From assembly GCF_017086365.1 (NCBI RefSeq), contig NZ_CP070969.1, forward strand, positions 1,426,001 through 1,490,000: a DNA stretch of 64,000 bases. Direction: 5' to 3'. The first letter of the stretch is position 1. Every line of letters starts with the position of its first letter. Shown here piece after piece: positions 47,006-56,999 of this stretch. Below the pieces are notes generated by a model, which was given only the letters and a program-made list of their open reading frames with translations, was not told where the DNA came from and did not search any database. Source of the stretch: Paenibacillus tianjinensis (GTDB lineage Bacteria; Bacillota; Bacilli; Paenibacillales; Paenibacillaceae). The translations under genes and the position numbers were made by a program.

Positions 47006-47965
47006 ATGAAGTACAGAAAGCTGGGGAATACGGGTCTGGATGTCTCTGTGTTAAGTTTCGGTGCGTCTTCACTTGGAAGCGTATTCCGGGAGGTTCCGAA
47101 GGAAGAGGGAATCCGCACGGTTCATACCGCTATCGACATGGGGATTAATCTCATTGACGTTTCTCCATATTACGGGTTGATGAAAGCGGAGACAGTACTT
47201 GGTGAGGCGCTGCAGACGGTTCCGAGGGACCGCTACATTATAAGCACGAAGGCCGGACGTTACGGTCAGGATGATTTTGATTTCTCCAAGAAACGGGTAA
47301 TCCGCAGCGCGGAGGAAAGTATGCGCCGGCTGGGAACGGACTATCTGGATATTTTGCAGCTGCATGACATTGAATTCGGTTCGATGGAGCAGGTGATGGA
47401 AGAAGGGATTCCGGCCCTGGAGGAATTGAAGCAGTCCGGGAAGATCCGTTTCTTTGGTGTGACCGGCCTGCCCCTGAATGTCTTCGAAACGGTGTTGTCC
47501 CGAACCGCTCTGGATGTGATTCTGTCGTATTGCCATTATTCGCTGAACGATACCACGCTGCTTCGCCTCCTTCCGCTGCTGGAGCGGAAGGGAACCGGAC
47601 TGATCAACGCGTCGCCCATTTCCATGGGCCTGCTGAGCAGCCGCCAGGTACCTGACTGGCATCCGGCGGGCGGGGACATCCAGGCTGCGTGCCAGCGTGC
47701 CGCCGAATACTGCCGGGATAAGGGAGAGGATATTACGAAGCTGGCGGTCCAGTTCTCCACTGCCAATGAGCAGATTCCGACAACCTTGGTAAGCACGGCG
47801 ACACCGGCAAATATCCGCAACAATATATTGTGGACGGAAGAGCCGATGGATGAACAATTGCTGAAGGAAGTATTGGAGATCCTGAAGCCGATCGACGGCG
47901 CAACATGGCCGAGCGGCCGGCCGGAGTGGGACAAAGAGCGGGATCAGATCGGAGAGCGTCTATAA
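47006..47965 (+). CDS. Aldo/keto reductase, L-fucose / L-galactose 1-dehydrogenase-like
   Basis: 319 residues with an intact catalytic set: FINLIDVSPYYG-type Asp and Tyr (here INLIDVSPYYG), Lys in STKAGRYG and His in LQLHDIE. Overall wording is close to plant L-galactose dehydrogenase and bacterial L-fucose dehydrogenase (KYRKLGNTGLDVSVLSFGAS). These oxidise the sugar to its lactone with NAD(P). It follows the lactonase gene by 5 bases and overlaps the next gene (TAATG). Confidence 0.87.
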   Translation: MKYRKLGNTGLDVSVLSFGASSLGSVFREVPKEEGIRTVHTAIDMGINLIDVSPYYGLMKAETVLGEALQTVPRDRYIISTKAGRYGQDDFDFSKKRVIRSAEESMRRLGTDYLDILQLHDIEFGSMEQVMEEGIPALEELKQSGKIRFFGVTGLPLNVFETVLSRTALDVILSYCHYSLNDTTLLRLLPLLERKGTGLINASPISMGLLSSRQVPDWHPAGGDIQAACQRAAEYCRDKGEDITKLAVQFSTANEQIPTTLVSTATPANIRNNILWTEEPMDEQLLKEVLEILKPIDGATWPSGRPEWDKERDQIGERL

Positions 47966-48984
47966 TGAAGGGAATTATCTGCGAGGAAATCGGGAAATTC
48001 GTATACAGGGAAGATCTGCCGGAGCCGGAACTCCATGCGGGCGAAGCGATTGTAAGGATTCGCCGGATCGGTATTTGCGGTACCGATCTGCATGCTTACC
48101 GGGGCAACCAGCCTTATTTCACCTACCCGCGCGTGCTTGGACACGAGCTGTCCGGAACGATTGAGCACATTGGTGATAATCCGGGGGGCCTGCGGGCCGG
48201 CGAGCAGGTCAGTGTCATTCCATATCTTCATTGCGGCAAGTGCCGGGCCTGCCTGAGCGGCAAAACCAACTGCTGTCAGAATATGAGGGTGTTCGGCGTT
48301 CATTTGGACGGCGGAATGAGGGAACGAGTGGCCTTGCCTATACAAAATCTATTGAAAACGGAAGGGCTGTCGCTTGATCAGGCGGCCATGCTGGAGCCGC
48401 TGGCCATCGGCGCACACGCCGTCCGCCGCTCGGGTCTTGGCGCCGGGGACCAAGTCCTGGTTATCGGTGCCGGACCGATCGGTCTAGGAGTGATGGCAAT
48501 GGCCAGATCTGCCGGAGCGAAGGTGATAGGCATGGATGTAAACGACGAACGTTTGGACTTTTGCAGGGAATGGGCGCAGGCAAAGCATACGGTGAACGCA
48601 CTACGCGAGCCTAAGGAACAGTTGTCCAAGCTTACGGACGGCAGCTTCCTGCCCTATGTTATCGATTCCACCGGCAATCTTTCATCCATGGAAAGTGCCT
48701 TTGGTTTTGTCGGCCATGGGGGAACCTTGACCTATGTTGGCTTGGTGAAAGGCATGATTACCTTCAATGATCCCGATTTTCATGCACGTGAAATGACGGT
48801 ACAGGGCAGCAGAAATGCCACCCGGGAAGACTTTGAGCGAGTCCTTGATGCCATCAAAGACGGTTACATCGATGTCGGCAGTTACATTACCAACCGCAGC
48901 AGATTTGCGGACATGATCAGCCGGTTCGAGAGCTGGCTCCAGCCAGAATCTAAGGTAATTAAGGCGCTGGTGGAGCTGGACTAA
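47965..48984 (+). CDS. Zinc-dependent medium-chain dehydrogenase
   Basis: 339 residues. Zinc site GICGTDLHAYRGNQPYF and GHELSGTIEHIG, structural four-Cys loop (CGKCRACLSGKTNCC) and Rossmann motif VIGAGPIGLGVMAMA. The group contains sorbitol, threonine and galactonate-type dehydrogenases. The ATG overlaps the preceding stop. In this operon it may oxidise a hydroxyl of the deoxy-sugar acid; the step is not established. Confidence 0.87.
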   Translation: MKGIICEEIGKFVYREDLPEPELHAGEAIVRIRRIGICGTDLHAYRGNQPYFTYPRVLGHELSGTIEHIGDNPGGLRAGEQVSVIPYLHCGKCRACLSGKTNCCQNMRVFGVHLDGGMRERVALPIQNLLKTEGLSLDQAAMLEPLAIGAHAVRRSGLGAGDQVLVIGAGPIGLGVMAMARSAGAKVIGMDVNDERLDFCREWAQAKHTVNALREPKEQLSKLTDGSFLPYVIDSTGNLSSMESAFGFVGHGGTLTYVGLVKGMITFNDPDFHAREMTVQGSRNATREDFERVLDAIKDGYIDVGSYITNRSRFADMISRFESWLQPESKVIKALVELD

Positions 48985-49039
48985 TTACAATACCGTTATC
49001 GGTAAATTCATAAATGCTGATGGAAGGAGCGAAGCAATC

Positions 49040-51286
49040 ATGATAAGCACGGAACGCCCTCAGCGGTTGTGGTACAGCGGGCCGGCGGGGGAATGGAATG
49101 AGGCATTGCCGATTGGAAACGGTCGGCTCGGTGCTATGATTTTTGGCGGTACAGCCGAGGAGAAGCTGCAGCTCAATGAGGATTCCGTATGGTACGGCGG
49201 TCCCCGCGACCGCAACAACGAGGACGCGCTGCCTCATTTGCACGAAATCCGCAAGCTGATTCTGGAGGGAAGGCTGAAGGAGGCAGAGGAACTGGCTGGA
49301 ATGTCGATGGCGGGTCTTCCCGAAGCGCAGCGCCATTATATGCCGCTGGGGGAACTGCTGCTGTCCTTTGGCGGTCACGGACAGCCTGCCGAAGAGTATA
49401 GAAGAGAGCTTGATCTGGAGAACGGTGTATCCCGGATCAGTTATAGGATCGGTGAGGTTCAGTATATCCGGGAGATGTTTGCCAGCTATCCGGATCAGGC
49501 CATTTCCATCCGAATTTCGACCGACCATAAGGACGGGATTTCCTTAAAAGCAAGGTTTAACCGCCACAACTGGAGATATCTGGAGAGAATAGAAAAGTGG
49601 CAAAACAGCGGGCTGGCGGTGAGCGGTGAGTGCGGCGGCAAGGGAGGCAGCTCATTTGCTGCTGTCTTGAAGGCAGTAACGGAAGACGGCATTTGCCGGA
49701 CCATAGGCGAGTATTTGCTGGTGGATGGCGCAAGCTCAGTTACGCTGCTGCTTGCCGCAGGAACCTCTTTCCGTCACCCCGATCCGGAGCTTTATGCCAA
49801 GAGACAGCTGGAAGAGCTGAGCCGGGTTCCCTATCAAGAGCTGCTGTCCCGGCATATCTCGGATTACCGTAAATTGTACGGGCGGGTTGAGCTGACACTG
49901 CCGGAGAACCCGCACCAGTGTGCGTTGCCGACCGACGAACGGCTGGAACGGTTTCGCAAGGGGGAGGAGGACAACGGGCTGATAGCGACCTATTTCCAGT
50001 ATGGCCGCTATTTACTTATCGCCTCCAGCCGCCAAGGCTCCTTACCCGCCAATCTGCAGGGGATCTGGAACGACAGCTTCACCCCGGCCTGGGACAGCAA
50101 ATTTACGATTAATATCAATGCGCAAATGAATTATTGGCCTGCGGAGACCTGCAACCTCGCTGAATGTCATGAGCCGCTGTTTGATCTGATCGAGCGGATG
50201 CGGCTGCCGGGGAGGGTCACAGCCAGGGTCATGTACGGCTGCGGTGGTTTCACTGCGCATCATAATACGGATATCTGGGCAGACACGGCTCCGCAGGATA
50301 CCTACCTGCCGGCTTCCTTTTGGCCGCTTGGCGCCGCGTGGCTGTGCCTGCACCTTTGGGAGCACTACCGGTTCAGCCAGGATCGTTATTTTCTGGCACA
50401 GGCGTATGAGACGATGAAGGAGGCCGCTCAGTTCCTGCTTGATTATTTGATCGAAGACGCCGACGGACGGCTGATTACCTGTCCGTCCGTTTCCCCTGAG
50501 AACACCTATAAGCTGCCCAGCGGCGAATCGGGAGTGCTCTGCGCCGGGGCATCGATGGATTTTCAGATTATAGACGCCCTGTTCGGGGCCTGCATCCGCA
50601 GTGCCGAAATCATTGGCAGGGATGAGGCGTTCCGCGAAGAACTCTCCGCCGCCCTGAGGCGTCTTCCTAAACCGCAAATCGGAAAATACGGCCAGATTCA
50701 GGAGTGGATGGAGGATTATGAAGAAGTGGAGCCCGGGCACCGGCACATCTCGCACTTATTTGCGCTGTACCCCGGCGACGCCTTCACCGTGGAGCGTACA
50801 CCGGAGCTGGCTGAAGCGGCGCGGACGACACTGGAACGCAGGCTAGCCAACGGCGGCGGCCACACCGGCTGGAGCCGGGCCTGGATCATAAACTTCTGGG
50901 CCAGATTGAAGGATGAGGACAAAGCCTACGCAAACGTCCGCGCTCTTCTGGAGCATTCGACATTGCCTAACCTGTTTGATAACCACCCTCCATTCCAGAT
51001 TGACGGTAATTTTGGAGGAGCGGCGGGGATTGCCGAAATGCTGCTGCAAAGCCATACCGAGAGAATTGAGCTGCTGCCCGCTTTGCCGCAAAGCTGGAGC
51101 GAGGGAAGCGTCAAGGGTCTGCGGGCTAGGGGGGGATATATCCTCGACTTTGCCTGGGAAGAGGGCGTTGTTACGAGAGCAGTTGTGACATGCACCGTTT
51201 CCGGTCCTTGCCGGCTGGAGGGTCCTGGTCTTGATTCCGTTTCGTTCACCGGAGAAGCCGGAAGCACTTATACATTCATCCGTTAA
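49040..51286 (+). CDS. GH95 alpha-L-fucosidase (or alpha-L-galactosidase)
   Basis: 748 residues, no signal peptide. N-terminal beta domain (WYSGPAGEWNEALPIGNGRL), helical barrel (NLQGIWNDSFTPAWDSKFTI; HHNTDIWADTAP; YPGDAFTVERTPELAEAART) and C-terminal beta part as in GH95, an inverting family acting on alpha-1,2-L-fucosides and, in some members, alpha-L-galactosides. It would release L-fucose from imported fragments such as xyloglucan side chains, feeding the dehydrogenase and lactonase encoded just upstream. Confidence 0.9.
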   Translation: MISTERPQRLWYSGPAGEWNEALPIGNGRLGAMIFGGTAEEKLQLNEDSVWYGGPRDRNNEDALPHLHEIRKLILEGRLKEAEELAGMSMAGLPEAQRHYMPLGELLLSFGGHGQPAEEYRRELDLENGVSRISYRIGEVQYIREMFASYPDQAISIRISTDHKDGISLKARFNRHNWRYLERIEKWQNSGLAVSGECGGKGGSSFAAVLKAVTEDGICRTIGEYLLVDGASSVTLLLAAGTSFRHPDPELYAKRQLEELSRVPYQELLSRHISDYRKLYGRVELTLPENPHQCALPTDERLERFRKGEEDNGLIATYFQYGRYLLIASSRQGSLPANLQGIWNDSFTPAWDSKFTININAQMNYWPAETCNLAECHEPLFDLIERMRLPGRVTARVMYGCGGFTAHHNTDIWADTAPQDTYLPASFWPLGAAWLCLHLWEHYRFSQDRYFLAQAYETMKEAAQFLLDYLIEDADGRLITCPSVSPENTYKLPSGESGVLCAGASMDFQIIDALFGACIRSAEIIGRDEAFREELSAALRRLPKPQIGKYGQIQEWMEDYEEVEPGHRHISHLFALYPGDAFTVERTPELAEAARTTLERRLANGGGHTGWSRAWIINFWARLKDEDKAYANVRALLEHSTLPNLFDNHPPFQIDGNFGGAAGIAEMLLQSHTERIELLPALPQSWSEGSVKGLRARGGYILDFAWEEGVVTRAVVTCTVSGPCRLEGPGLDSVSFTGEAGSTYTFIR

Positions 51287-51337
51287 GAAAATAGGAAGAT
51301 GCCTGTTCTGTCTGTATAATAGAACTGGGCTGGCTGG

Positions 51338-51366
51338 GGTTGGCGTATTACGCCAGCCCTATTCTG
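51338..51366 (+). terminator. Terminator after the GH95 gene
   Basis: GGGTTGGCGT pairs with ACGCCAGCCC (one G-U pair) around ATT. The following tract is only moderately T-rich. Confidence 0.6.
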
Positions 51367-51510
51367 TTCAGCACGAGCTTTACCAAAGGAAAAACGTTTA
51401 CTATAATCCGGTATGTACATGCCGTGTACGTTAACAATTCTAAGGAGTATATAAGCAGCAAGCGTTTTCATATTTCATATTTTTAGGGGGTAAGAACTAT
51501 AGTTTATGAA

Positions 51511-51538
51511 TTGGAAGCGTATTCTTGGAAGGTATAAT
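51511..51538 (+). promoter_or_regulatory. Promoter of the xylo-oligosaccharide transporter operon
   Basis: TTGGAA (51511-51516) and TATAAT (51533-51538) are 16 bp apart, upstream of the lipoprotein gene. The 51287-51605 interval otherwise holds only the terminator above and an AAAACGTTTAC stretch near 51390 that could be a cre half site. Confidence 0.6.
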
Positions 51539-51605
51539 TAATGATATCACCAGGTGATTGACAGCAAACAAAAAGCAATTAGCCAAAAAGGGGAGGCATA
51601 ACAAA

Positions 51606-53309
51606 ATGCACAAAACGGCAAAACGTTCAACCCGGGCAATAGCAGCTGGTACATTCGCGCTTGCACTGGCACTGACAGGCTGCAGCTCGAACAACACAAA
51701 CAACGCAAACGGCAACACAGCGAATGGGGGAGACGCTAGTCCGGCGGCAAATGCAGGAAACGCTAGTCCGGCGGCAAATGGAGACGATAATGCTCCTGTA
51801 ACATTCTCGGTATTTTTGGCCAGTCCTGGGCAGACGCCTACGGAGGACAACAAGATTCTCAAACTGATTAAAGAAAAAACCGGCGTCAGCTTTAAAACGG
51901 AGCTTCTGGTGGGCGACCTGCAGCAGAAGCTGGGGGTTATGATTGCCGGAGGAGATTACCCGGACCTTATGTCGGGCGATGACAAATTACTCAATGCCAA
52001 GGCGTACATTCCCCTTGAAGATTTGATTGAGAAGTACGCTCCCAACCTGAAAAAACATTATGCCGCGGTCTGGAATCAGATCAAGGATGAGACCGACGGA
52101 CATATCTACGTTCTGCCAAGCTATGGGGTTTATCAAGGAAAGATTACCGAACCAACTTATCAGGGACCAGGCTTCTGGCTTCAAAAGGCAGTGCTTGAGG
52201 AAATGGGATATCCGACTCCTAAGACTCTGGATGAATATTTCGATATCATCGCTAAATATAAAGAAAAGCACCCGGATATGATCGGATTTGAATCGCTCAA
52301 CTTCGACTGGCGTGTATTCCCGCTTCAGAACGCTCCTGAGCATTTGGCGGGCCATCCGAATGACGGTGGCGTTATTGTAGACAACAACAAAGCGCAGATT
52401 TTTGCCGATAAGGACATTTCTAAGACCTATTATAAGAAGCTTAATGAAATTAACGCTCAAGGTTTGATGGATAAAGAAGCTTTCGTACAGAACTACGACC
52501 AGTACCTGGCCAAAATCGCAAGCGGTAAAGTCATCGGTATGTTTGACCAGCACTGGAACTTCCAGGATGGGGAAACCTCTTTGATTTCCCAGGGTAAAAT
52601 TGAAAATACCTATATCGGCTTCCCTCTGCTCTATCCGGGCGCTGAGGAATGGTATCGTGACCGCGGAGCGGTCGGCACCAACCGCGGATTAGGGATATCG
52701 ATCAATGCCAAGGACCCTGTCCGGATTATCAAATTCCTGGATCAGATGATTACAGAAGATTGGCAGAAAACTCTCCAATGGGGCGTCAAAGGCGAAGACT
52801 ATGAAGTGAAGGAAGACGGCATGTTCTACCGGACGCCGGAACAACGGGCAAATGCGGATCAAACAAGCTGGCAGTTGGCTAACAAAATCACGACTATGTT
52901 TGGTTATATGCCGAAAATTCAAGGTACCTACAGCGACGGGAATGCAGCTGATGCCGGAACTCAGCCGCAGGAATTCTTCGACAGTCTGAAACCTTATGAT
53001 CAGAAAATCCTGAAAGCGTATAACAAGAAAACATGGTCCGAATTCTTCAAGGAACCGAAAGAAAATTATATCTACTTCCCTGCTTACTCCATCGTTCTTA
53101 AGGACGGTTCGGCAGCCAAGCTTGCGCAGTCCAAGCTGAATGACCTTCAAGTCAAATATTTGCCGAAGGCCATTATGGCAAGTCCCGATGAATTTGAAGG
53201 GGTCTGGCAAGATTATGTCGACCGCATTCATAAGCTGGACATCAAGGCTTATGAAGACCGGATAAATGAAGGTATCCAGCAGCGCATCGAAAAGTGGAGT
53301 GTGAAGTAG
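51606..53309 (+). CDS. Extracellular oligosaccharide-binding lipoprotein (LplA type)
   Basis: 567 residues. Lipobox LTGC (Cys about residue 26), an Asn/Ala/Gly-rich linker containing a duplicated NASPAAN unit, then a large sugar-binding domain (LVGDLQQKLGVMIAGGDYPD; GVYQGKITEPTYQG; YFPAYSIVLKDGSAAKLAQS). ATG 51606 follows AGGGGAGG. It belongs with the two permeases downstream; co-location with GH10 and GH43 genes suggests xylo- or aldouronate-type oligosaccharides as ligand. Confidence 0.9.
   Translation: MHKTAKRSTRAIAAGTFALALALTGCSSNNTNNANGNTANGGDASPAANAGNASPAANGDDNAPVTFSVFLASPGQTPTEDNKILKLIKEKTGVSFKTELLVGDLQQKLGVMIAGGDYPDLMSGDDKLLNAKAYIPLEDLIEKYAPNLKKHYAAVWNQIKDETDGHIYVLPSYGVYQGKITEPTYQGPGFWLQKAVLEEMGYPTPKTLDEYFDIIAKYKEKHPDMIGFESLNFDWRVFPLQNAPEHLAGHPNDGGVIVDNNKAQIFADKDISKTYYKKLNEINAQGLMDKEAFVQNYDQYLAKIASGKVIGMFDQHWNFQDGETSLISQGKIENTYIGFPLLYPGAEEWYRDRGAVGTNRGLGISINAKDPVRIIKFLDQMITEDWQKTLQWGVKGEDYEVKEDGMFYRTPEQRANADQTSWQLANKITTMFGYMPKIQGTYSDGNAADAGTQPQEFFDSLKPYDQKILKAYNKKTWSEFFKEPKENYIYFPAYSIVLKDGSAAKLAQSKLNDLQVKYLPKAIMASPDEFEGVWQDYVDRIHKLDIKAYEDRINEGIQQRIEKWSVK
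51733..51780 (+). repeat. Direct repeat in the lipoprotein linker
   Basis: The 21-base unit starting ACGCTAGTCCGGCGG occurs exactly twice at a 27-base period, encoding the repeated ASPAAN spacer. Confidence 0.9.
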
Positions 53310-53329
53310 TCGGTTTCAAGACAAAGAAT

Positions 53330-53356
53330 AGAGCGGGAAATCGTATTTCCCGCTCT
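53330..53356 (+). terminator. Hairpin between the binding-protein and permease genes
   Basis: AGAGCGGGAAAT pairs perfectly with ATTTCCCGCTCT around CGT. No T tract follows, so it may stabilise the upstream mRNA end or attenuate rather than terminate. Confidence 0.75.
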
Positions 53357-53407
53357 TCATTAATCCGGATAGTATGGAGAGAATGATTTTACAGGAGGGG
53401 AACACTA

Positions 53408-54394
53408 ATGTCTGATGCCGTACTGGACAAACAGGTCAAAACTCAGAAGACCAGAAAACGCAAAGTCGATCCGGAAATCGGTGTGAGTCTTAGCTGGAAA
53501 ACGCTGAAAATGCAGAAGCAGCTTGTTTTCATGTCCGTACCGATTGCCATTTATTTAATTATCTTTAACTATGCTCCCATTTGGGGCTGGTTAATGGCCT
53601 TTCAGAACTACCGCCCGGCGCTCTCTTTCGGCAAGCAAGAGTGGGTAGGCTTGCAGCAGTTCAAATTTCTATTTTCAGATGAGACCTTTATGATGGTGCT
53701 GCGCAACACGATCGCCATGAGCTTTATTAACCTTGTGCTTGGCACTGTTACGGCAATCGGTCTGGCTTTGCTGCTAAATGAGATCAGAGCTAAGTTTTTC
53801 AAGCGTATCGTTCAGTCTATTTCGTATTTGCCGCACTTCTTGTCCTGGGTTATCGCAGCGGGCATCGTTGCTACTTCACTGTCGATTGATGACGGAATTG
53901 TCAATATCGTCTTAATGAAGCTTCACTTAATTAAAGAACCGATTATGTGGCTCAGTGAAGGAAAATATTTCTGGGGCATTATCGGGGCTTCGAACGTGTG
54001 GAAAGAGGTGGGCTGGGGTACCATCATTTATCTGGCAGCCATTACCTCGATCGATCCTTCTCTGTATGAGGCAGCGTCCATTGACGGCGCTAAACGTTTT
54101 CAGAAGATGCGCTATGTCACTCTTCCGGGGATCAAATCCACATTTGTTATTTTGCTCATTATGAACATCGGACATATTCTGGATGCCGGCTTTGAACTCC
54201 AATATTTGCTTGGTAACGGTCTTACTGTGGACTGGTCGCAAACCATTGATATCTTTGTAGTGAAATATGGTATCTCTATGGGGAATTATTCTCTGGCTAC
54301 GGCTGCAGGGATCTTCAAAACCATCGTCAGTGTCATTCTCGTATTCATCGCAAATTATATCGCAAAACGCCTCGGCGAAGAGCGATTAGTATAG
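53408..54394 (+). CDS. LplB-type ABC transporter permease
   Basis: 328 residues, six membrane helices after a basic N-terminal tail, with the EAA loop LYEAASIDGAKRFQKMRYVT. It partners the next gene. In Paenibacillus JDR-2 the same order (LplA, LplB, YtcP) imports aldouronates from glucuronoxylan. No ATPase gene is nearby. Confidence 0.92.
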   Translation: MSDAVLDKQVKTQKTRKRKVDPEIGVSLSWKTLKMQKQLVFMSVPIAIYLIIFNYAPIWGWLMAFQNYRPALSFGKQEWVGLQQFKFLFSDETFMMVLRNTIAMSFINLVLGTVTAIGLALLLNEIRAKFFKRIVQSISYLPHFLSWVIAAGIVATSLSIDDGIVNIVLMKLHLIKEPIMWLSEGKYFWGIIGASNVWKEVGWGTIIYLAAITSIDPSLYEAASIDGAKRFQKMRYVTLPGIKSTFVILLIMNIGHILDAGFELQYLLGNGLTVDWSQTIDIFVVKYGISMGNYSLATAAGIFKTIVSVILVFIANYIAKRLGEERLV

Positions 54395-54408
54395 AGGAGG
54401 AAGCCCAT

Positions 54409-55320
54409 ATGAAAGCTGTGACGAAAAGTTCAGGCCGCATTGAGCCGATTGTATTTCATACGATCAACACCATATTTATGCTCTTTGTGGTTGCCATCAC
54501 GCTCTATCCATTCCTCCACACGCTGGCTGTTTCTTTCAATGACGGCAGTGACACTCTTGCCGGTGGAATATATTTCTGGCCCCGTGCCTGGACCATGGAG
54601 AACTACAGAGCCGTCTTTATTACAGGGACGATTTACCATGCCGCTTTTATCTCTGTGTCCCGTACGGTGCTCTCGACGGTATTCGGCGTTTTTCTGACTA
54701 CGATGCTGGCGTATACACTGGCGCAGCCACAATACATTCTCCGTAAAAAAATTGGCATGCTGTTCATCCTGACCATGTATTTCAATGCCGGACTGATTCC
54801 AAATTATTTCCTTATTAAACAGTTAGGCCTGCTTCATAGCTTTATGGTCTATATCCTTCCAAGCTTGGTCAGCGCCTTCAACCTGATTATCATCCGTACG
54901 TATATCCGTTCCCTCCCGGCCGGCCTCATAGAGTCGGCAAAAATCGACGGTGCGGGAGAATTCAGAATTTTCTGGAAAATCATCTTTCCACTGTGTACAC
55001 CTGTACTGGCAACCGTAGCTTTATTCATCGCCGTAGGCGCATGGAACTCCTGGTTTGACACGTTCCTGTATGCGTCTTCAGATATCAATCTGAGCACACT
55101 GCAATATGAAATGATGAAGCTGCTCGGTTCCACCATGAGCACGAACAACGATCCTTCTGCGCTGGCAGGCAATCAGCACAATCAGATGCAGGCCCTGGTG
55201 ACACCGGCTTCCATCCGTGCAGCCATCACTATCGTTACCGCAGTACCGATTTTGTTCGTATACCCTTTTTTACAGAAGTACTTCGTGGTAGGATTAAACT
55301 TGGGTAGTGTTAAAGAATAA
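54409..55320 (+). CDS. YtcP-type ABC transporter permease
   Basis: 303 residues, six membrane helices, EAA loop LIESAKIDGAGEFRIFWKII and the C-terminus KYFVVGLNLGSVKE. Start follows AGAGGAGG. Confidence 0.92.
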   Translation: MKAVTKSSGRIEPIVFHTINTIFMLFVVAITLYPFLHTLAVSFNDGSDTLAGGIYFWPRAWTMENYRAVFITGTIYHAAFISVSRTVLSTVFGVFLTTMLAYTLAQPQYILRKKIGMLFILTMYFNAGLIPNYFLIKQLGLLHSFMVYILPSLVSAFNLIIIRTYIRSLPAGLIESAKIDGAGEFRIFWKIIFPLCTPVLATVALFIAVGAWNSWFDTFLYASSDINLSTLQYEMMKLLGSTMSTNNDPSALAGNQHNQMQALVTPASIRAAITIVTAVPILFVYPFLQKYFVVGLNLGSVKE

Positions 55321-55355
55321 CTGAATTAATAATATCTAAATGATTGTATGTTAAT

Positions 55356-55392
55356 GAGAACCGTTTCGGCAGTGACCGAAGCGGTTTCTCCT
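55356..55392 (+). terminator. Terminator between permease and response-regulator genes
   Basis: GAGAACCGTTTCGG pairs with CCGAAGCGGTTTCTC (one bulge) around a 6-base loop, followed by CTGTTCC. It may insulate the regulators from the strongly expressed transporter. Confidence 0.7.
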
Positions 55393-55451
55393 GTTCCACA
55401 AGGTATAGCTTTCAGAAATCAGAGAATTTAGACATAAAGAGGGTGATGCCA

Positions 55452-56978
55452 ATGCTTAAGGTACTTTTTGCCGACGATGAGCCGCTGATGCTTGAAGGGC
55501 TTCGATTCTTAGTGGACTGGGAGGAATTGGACTTTGAAGTGTGCGGCGAGGCTCTGGATGGCGAAGATGCGCTGCAGCTTATCCATAGCACAAGGCCTGA
55601 TTTGGTCATAACTGATGTACGTATGCCTGTGATCGATGGCCTTGAACTCATTAAGAAATTTGCAGAAAGTGATTTCCAGCCGAAGTTCATCATCTTTAGC
55701 GGTTATGCTGACTTCGAGTATGCGAAGGAAGCGCTTAGATACGGTGTGTCCAATTATTTGACCAAACCCTTAGATGAAAGAGAATTGACAGAGGCTCTGC
55801 AGACTGTAGCTGAACAAATACGCGCTGAGCGCAAGCTTGCTTCACGGCGCGAAGCGGTTTCCGCCTTCATACAGGCGGAAACGGTATCCCGTCTCCTCAT
55901 GCGGGAGAATACTGCAGAAGAAGTGGAAGAGGCACTTAAAACGCTGAGTATACATCCGGGCTCCCGGATATGCTGTGTATTGGCTCAGGGAGATTCGCTC
56001 GACAGCTCACATTTGCGAAGACAAGTGTATTCGCTGAGTGTCGAGGAAATGTTTATCAATATAACCGCGTATCCTTTTATGGCCGGAACCCGTAAGTATG
56101 GCTATTTGCTGGTCTTCCCGGCGGAAGGCCCGGAGCTAGACCGGAGGATGCTGGCAAGCTGGATTAATGAAATGCGGACTCAGTTTAGCAGACAGGTTCT
56201 TTTCTCGGTAAGTCTTGAGCATCAAGGTACCGCATTTCTGAATACTGCGTATAATGAAGCCCTGGCAGCTGAGCTATGCCGGCCGGATGTGAACACCCCC
56301 GAAATTAGTTTCTTCCAGAAGCAGGACAAGGATCAAATGGCGCTGCTTCCGGCAGGGATGAAGAAATCGCTGCTCCAATCGGTTACCGAAGGGCAGCTTG
56401 AACCATTAAGCTCCCAACTCAGCGATGTATTTAAAATTTTCTCTGCGGATAGTACTTCATGTGCATGGATCGATGCTTTCCTGAGCAACATCAAAGCTGA
56501 ACTGCTCCGTGAAATCGAGGTCAGAGGAGGAGATTCGGCAATATGGGCGGATAAATGGTTTCCACCCCGTGTAACCGCTTGCTGCCTGCCGCTGCTTGAG
56601 CGGCAGACGATGGAGGATTTGCACGAAGTTGCCGAATGGTTCGCCTCAGCAGACAATAATCAGGAGGACACGCTTGTTACAACGGCGATTGACTATGTGC
56701 GGGCGCACTATCAGGAGAAGCTGAAGCTGCAGGATATTGCCAAGCATTTACACGTGAATTCTGCCTATCTGGGACAACGGATCAAGAAACGTTATGGCAT
56801 CTCTTTTAACGATTTTCTTCATGAATACCGGATAGAAAAAGCCAAGAAACTGCTGCGCCGGACGGATATGTGCATTTCTGATATTTCGGAGCGTGTGGGC
56901 TATTCGGATGCCGATTTATTCGCGGCCAAGTTCAAAGCGCTAAATGGCGTCTCGCCTTCGGTGTACAAGAAGGGCTGA
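55452..56978 (+). CDS. YesN-type response regulator (first of two) with AraC domain
   Basis: 508 residues. Receiver domain (Asp8/Asp9; phosphoacceptor Asp55 in LVITDVRMP; Lys in YLTKPLD), a middle region and a C-terminal AraC domain (SAYLGQRIKKRYGISFNDFL, DADLFAAKFKALNGVSPSVY). ATG 55452 is chosen since AGAGGG stands 8 bases upstream. It is followed by a sensor kinase and then a second response regulator of similar length. Confidence 0.92.
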   Translation: MLKVLFADDEPLMLEGLRFLVDWEELDFEVCGEALDGEDALQLIHSTRPDLVITDVRMPVIDGLELIKKFAESDFQPKFIIFSGYADFEYAKEALRYGVSNYLTKPLDERELTEALQTVAEQIRAERKLASRREAVSAFIQAETVSRLLMRENTAEEVEEALKTLSIHPGSRICCVLAQGDSLDSSHLRRQVYSLSVEEMFINITAYPFMAGTRKYGYLLVFPAEGPELDRRMLASWINEMRTQFSRQVLFSVSLEHQGTAFLNTAYNEALAAELCRPDVNTPEISFFQKQDKDQMALLPAGMKKSLLQSVTEGQLEPLSSQLSDVFKIFSADSTSCAWIDAFLSNIKAELLREIEVRGGDSAIWADKWFPPRVTACCLPLLERQTMEDLHEVAEWFASADNNQEDTLVTTAIDYVRAHYQEKLKLQDIAKHLHVNSAYLGQRIKKRYGISFNDFLHEYRIEKAKKLLRRTDMCISDISERVGYSDADLFAAKFKALNGVSPSVYKKG

Positions 56979-56999
56979 TTCAAGGGGGAGGAGAGCAGC

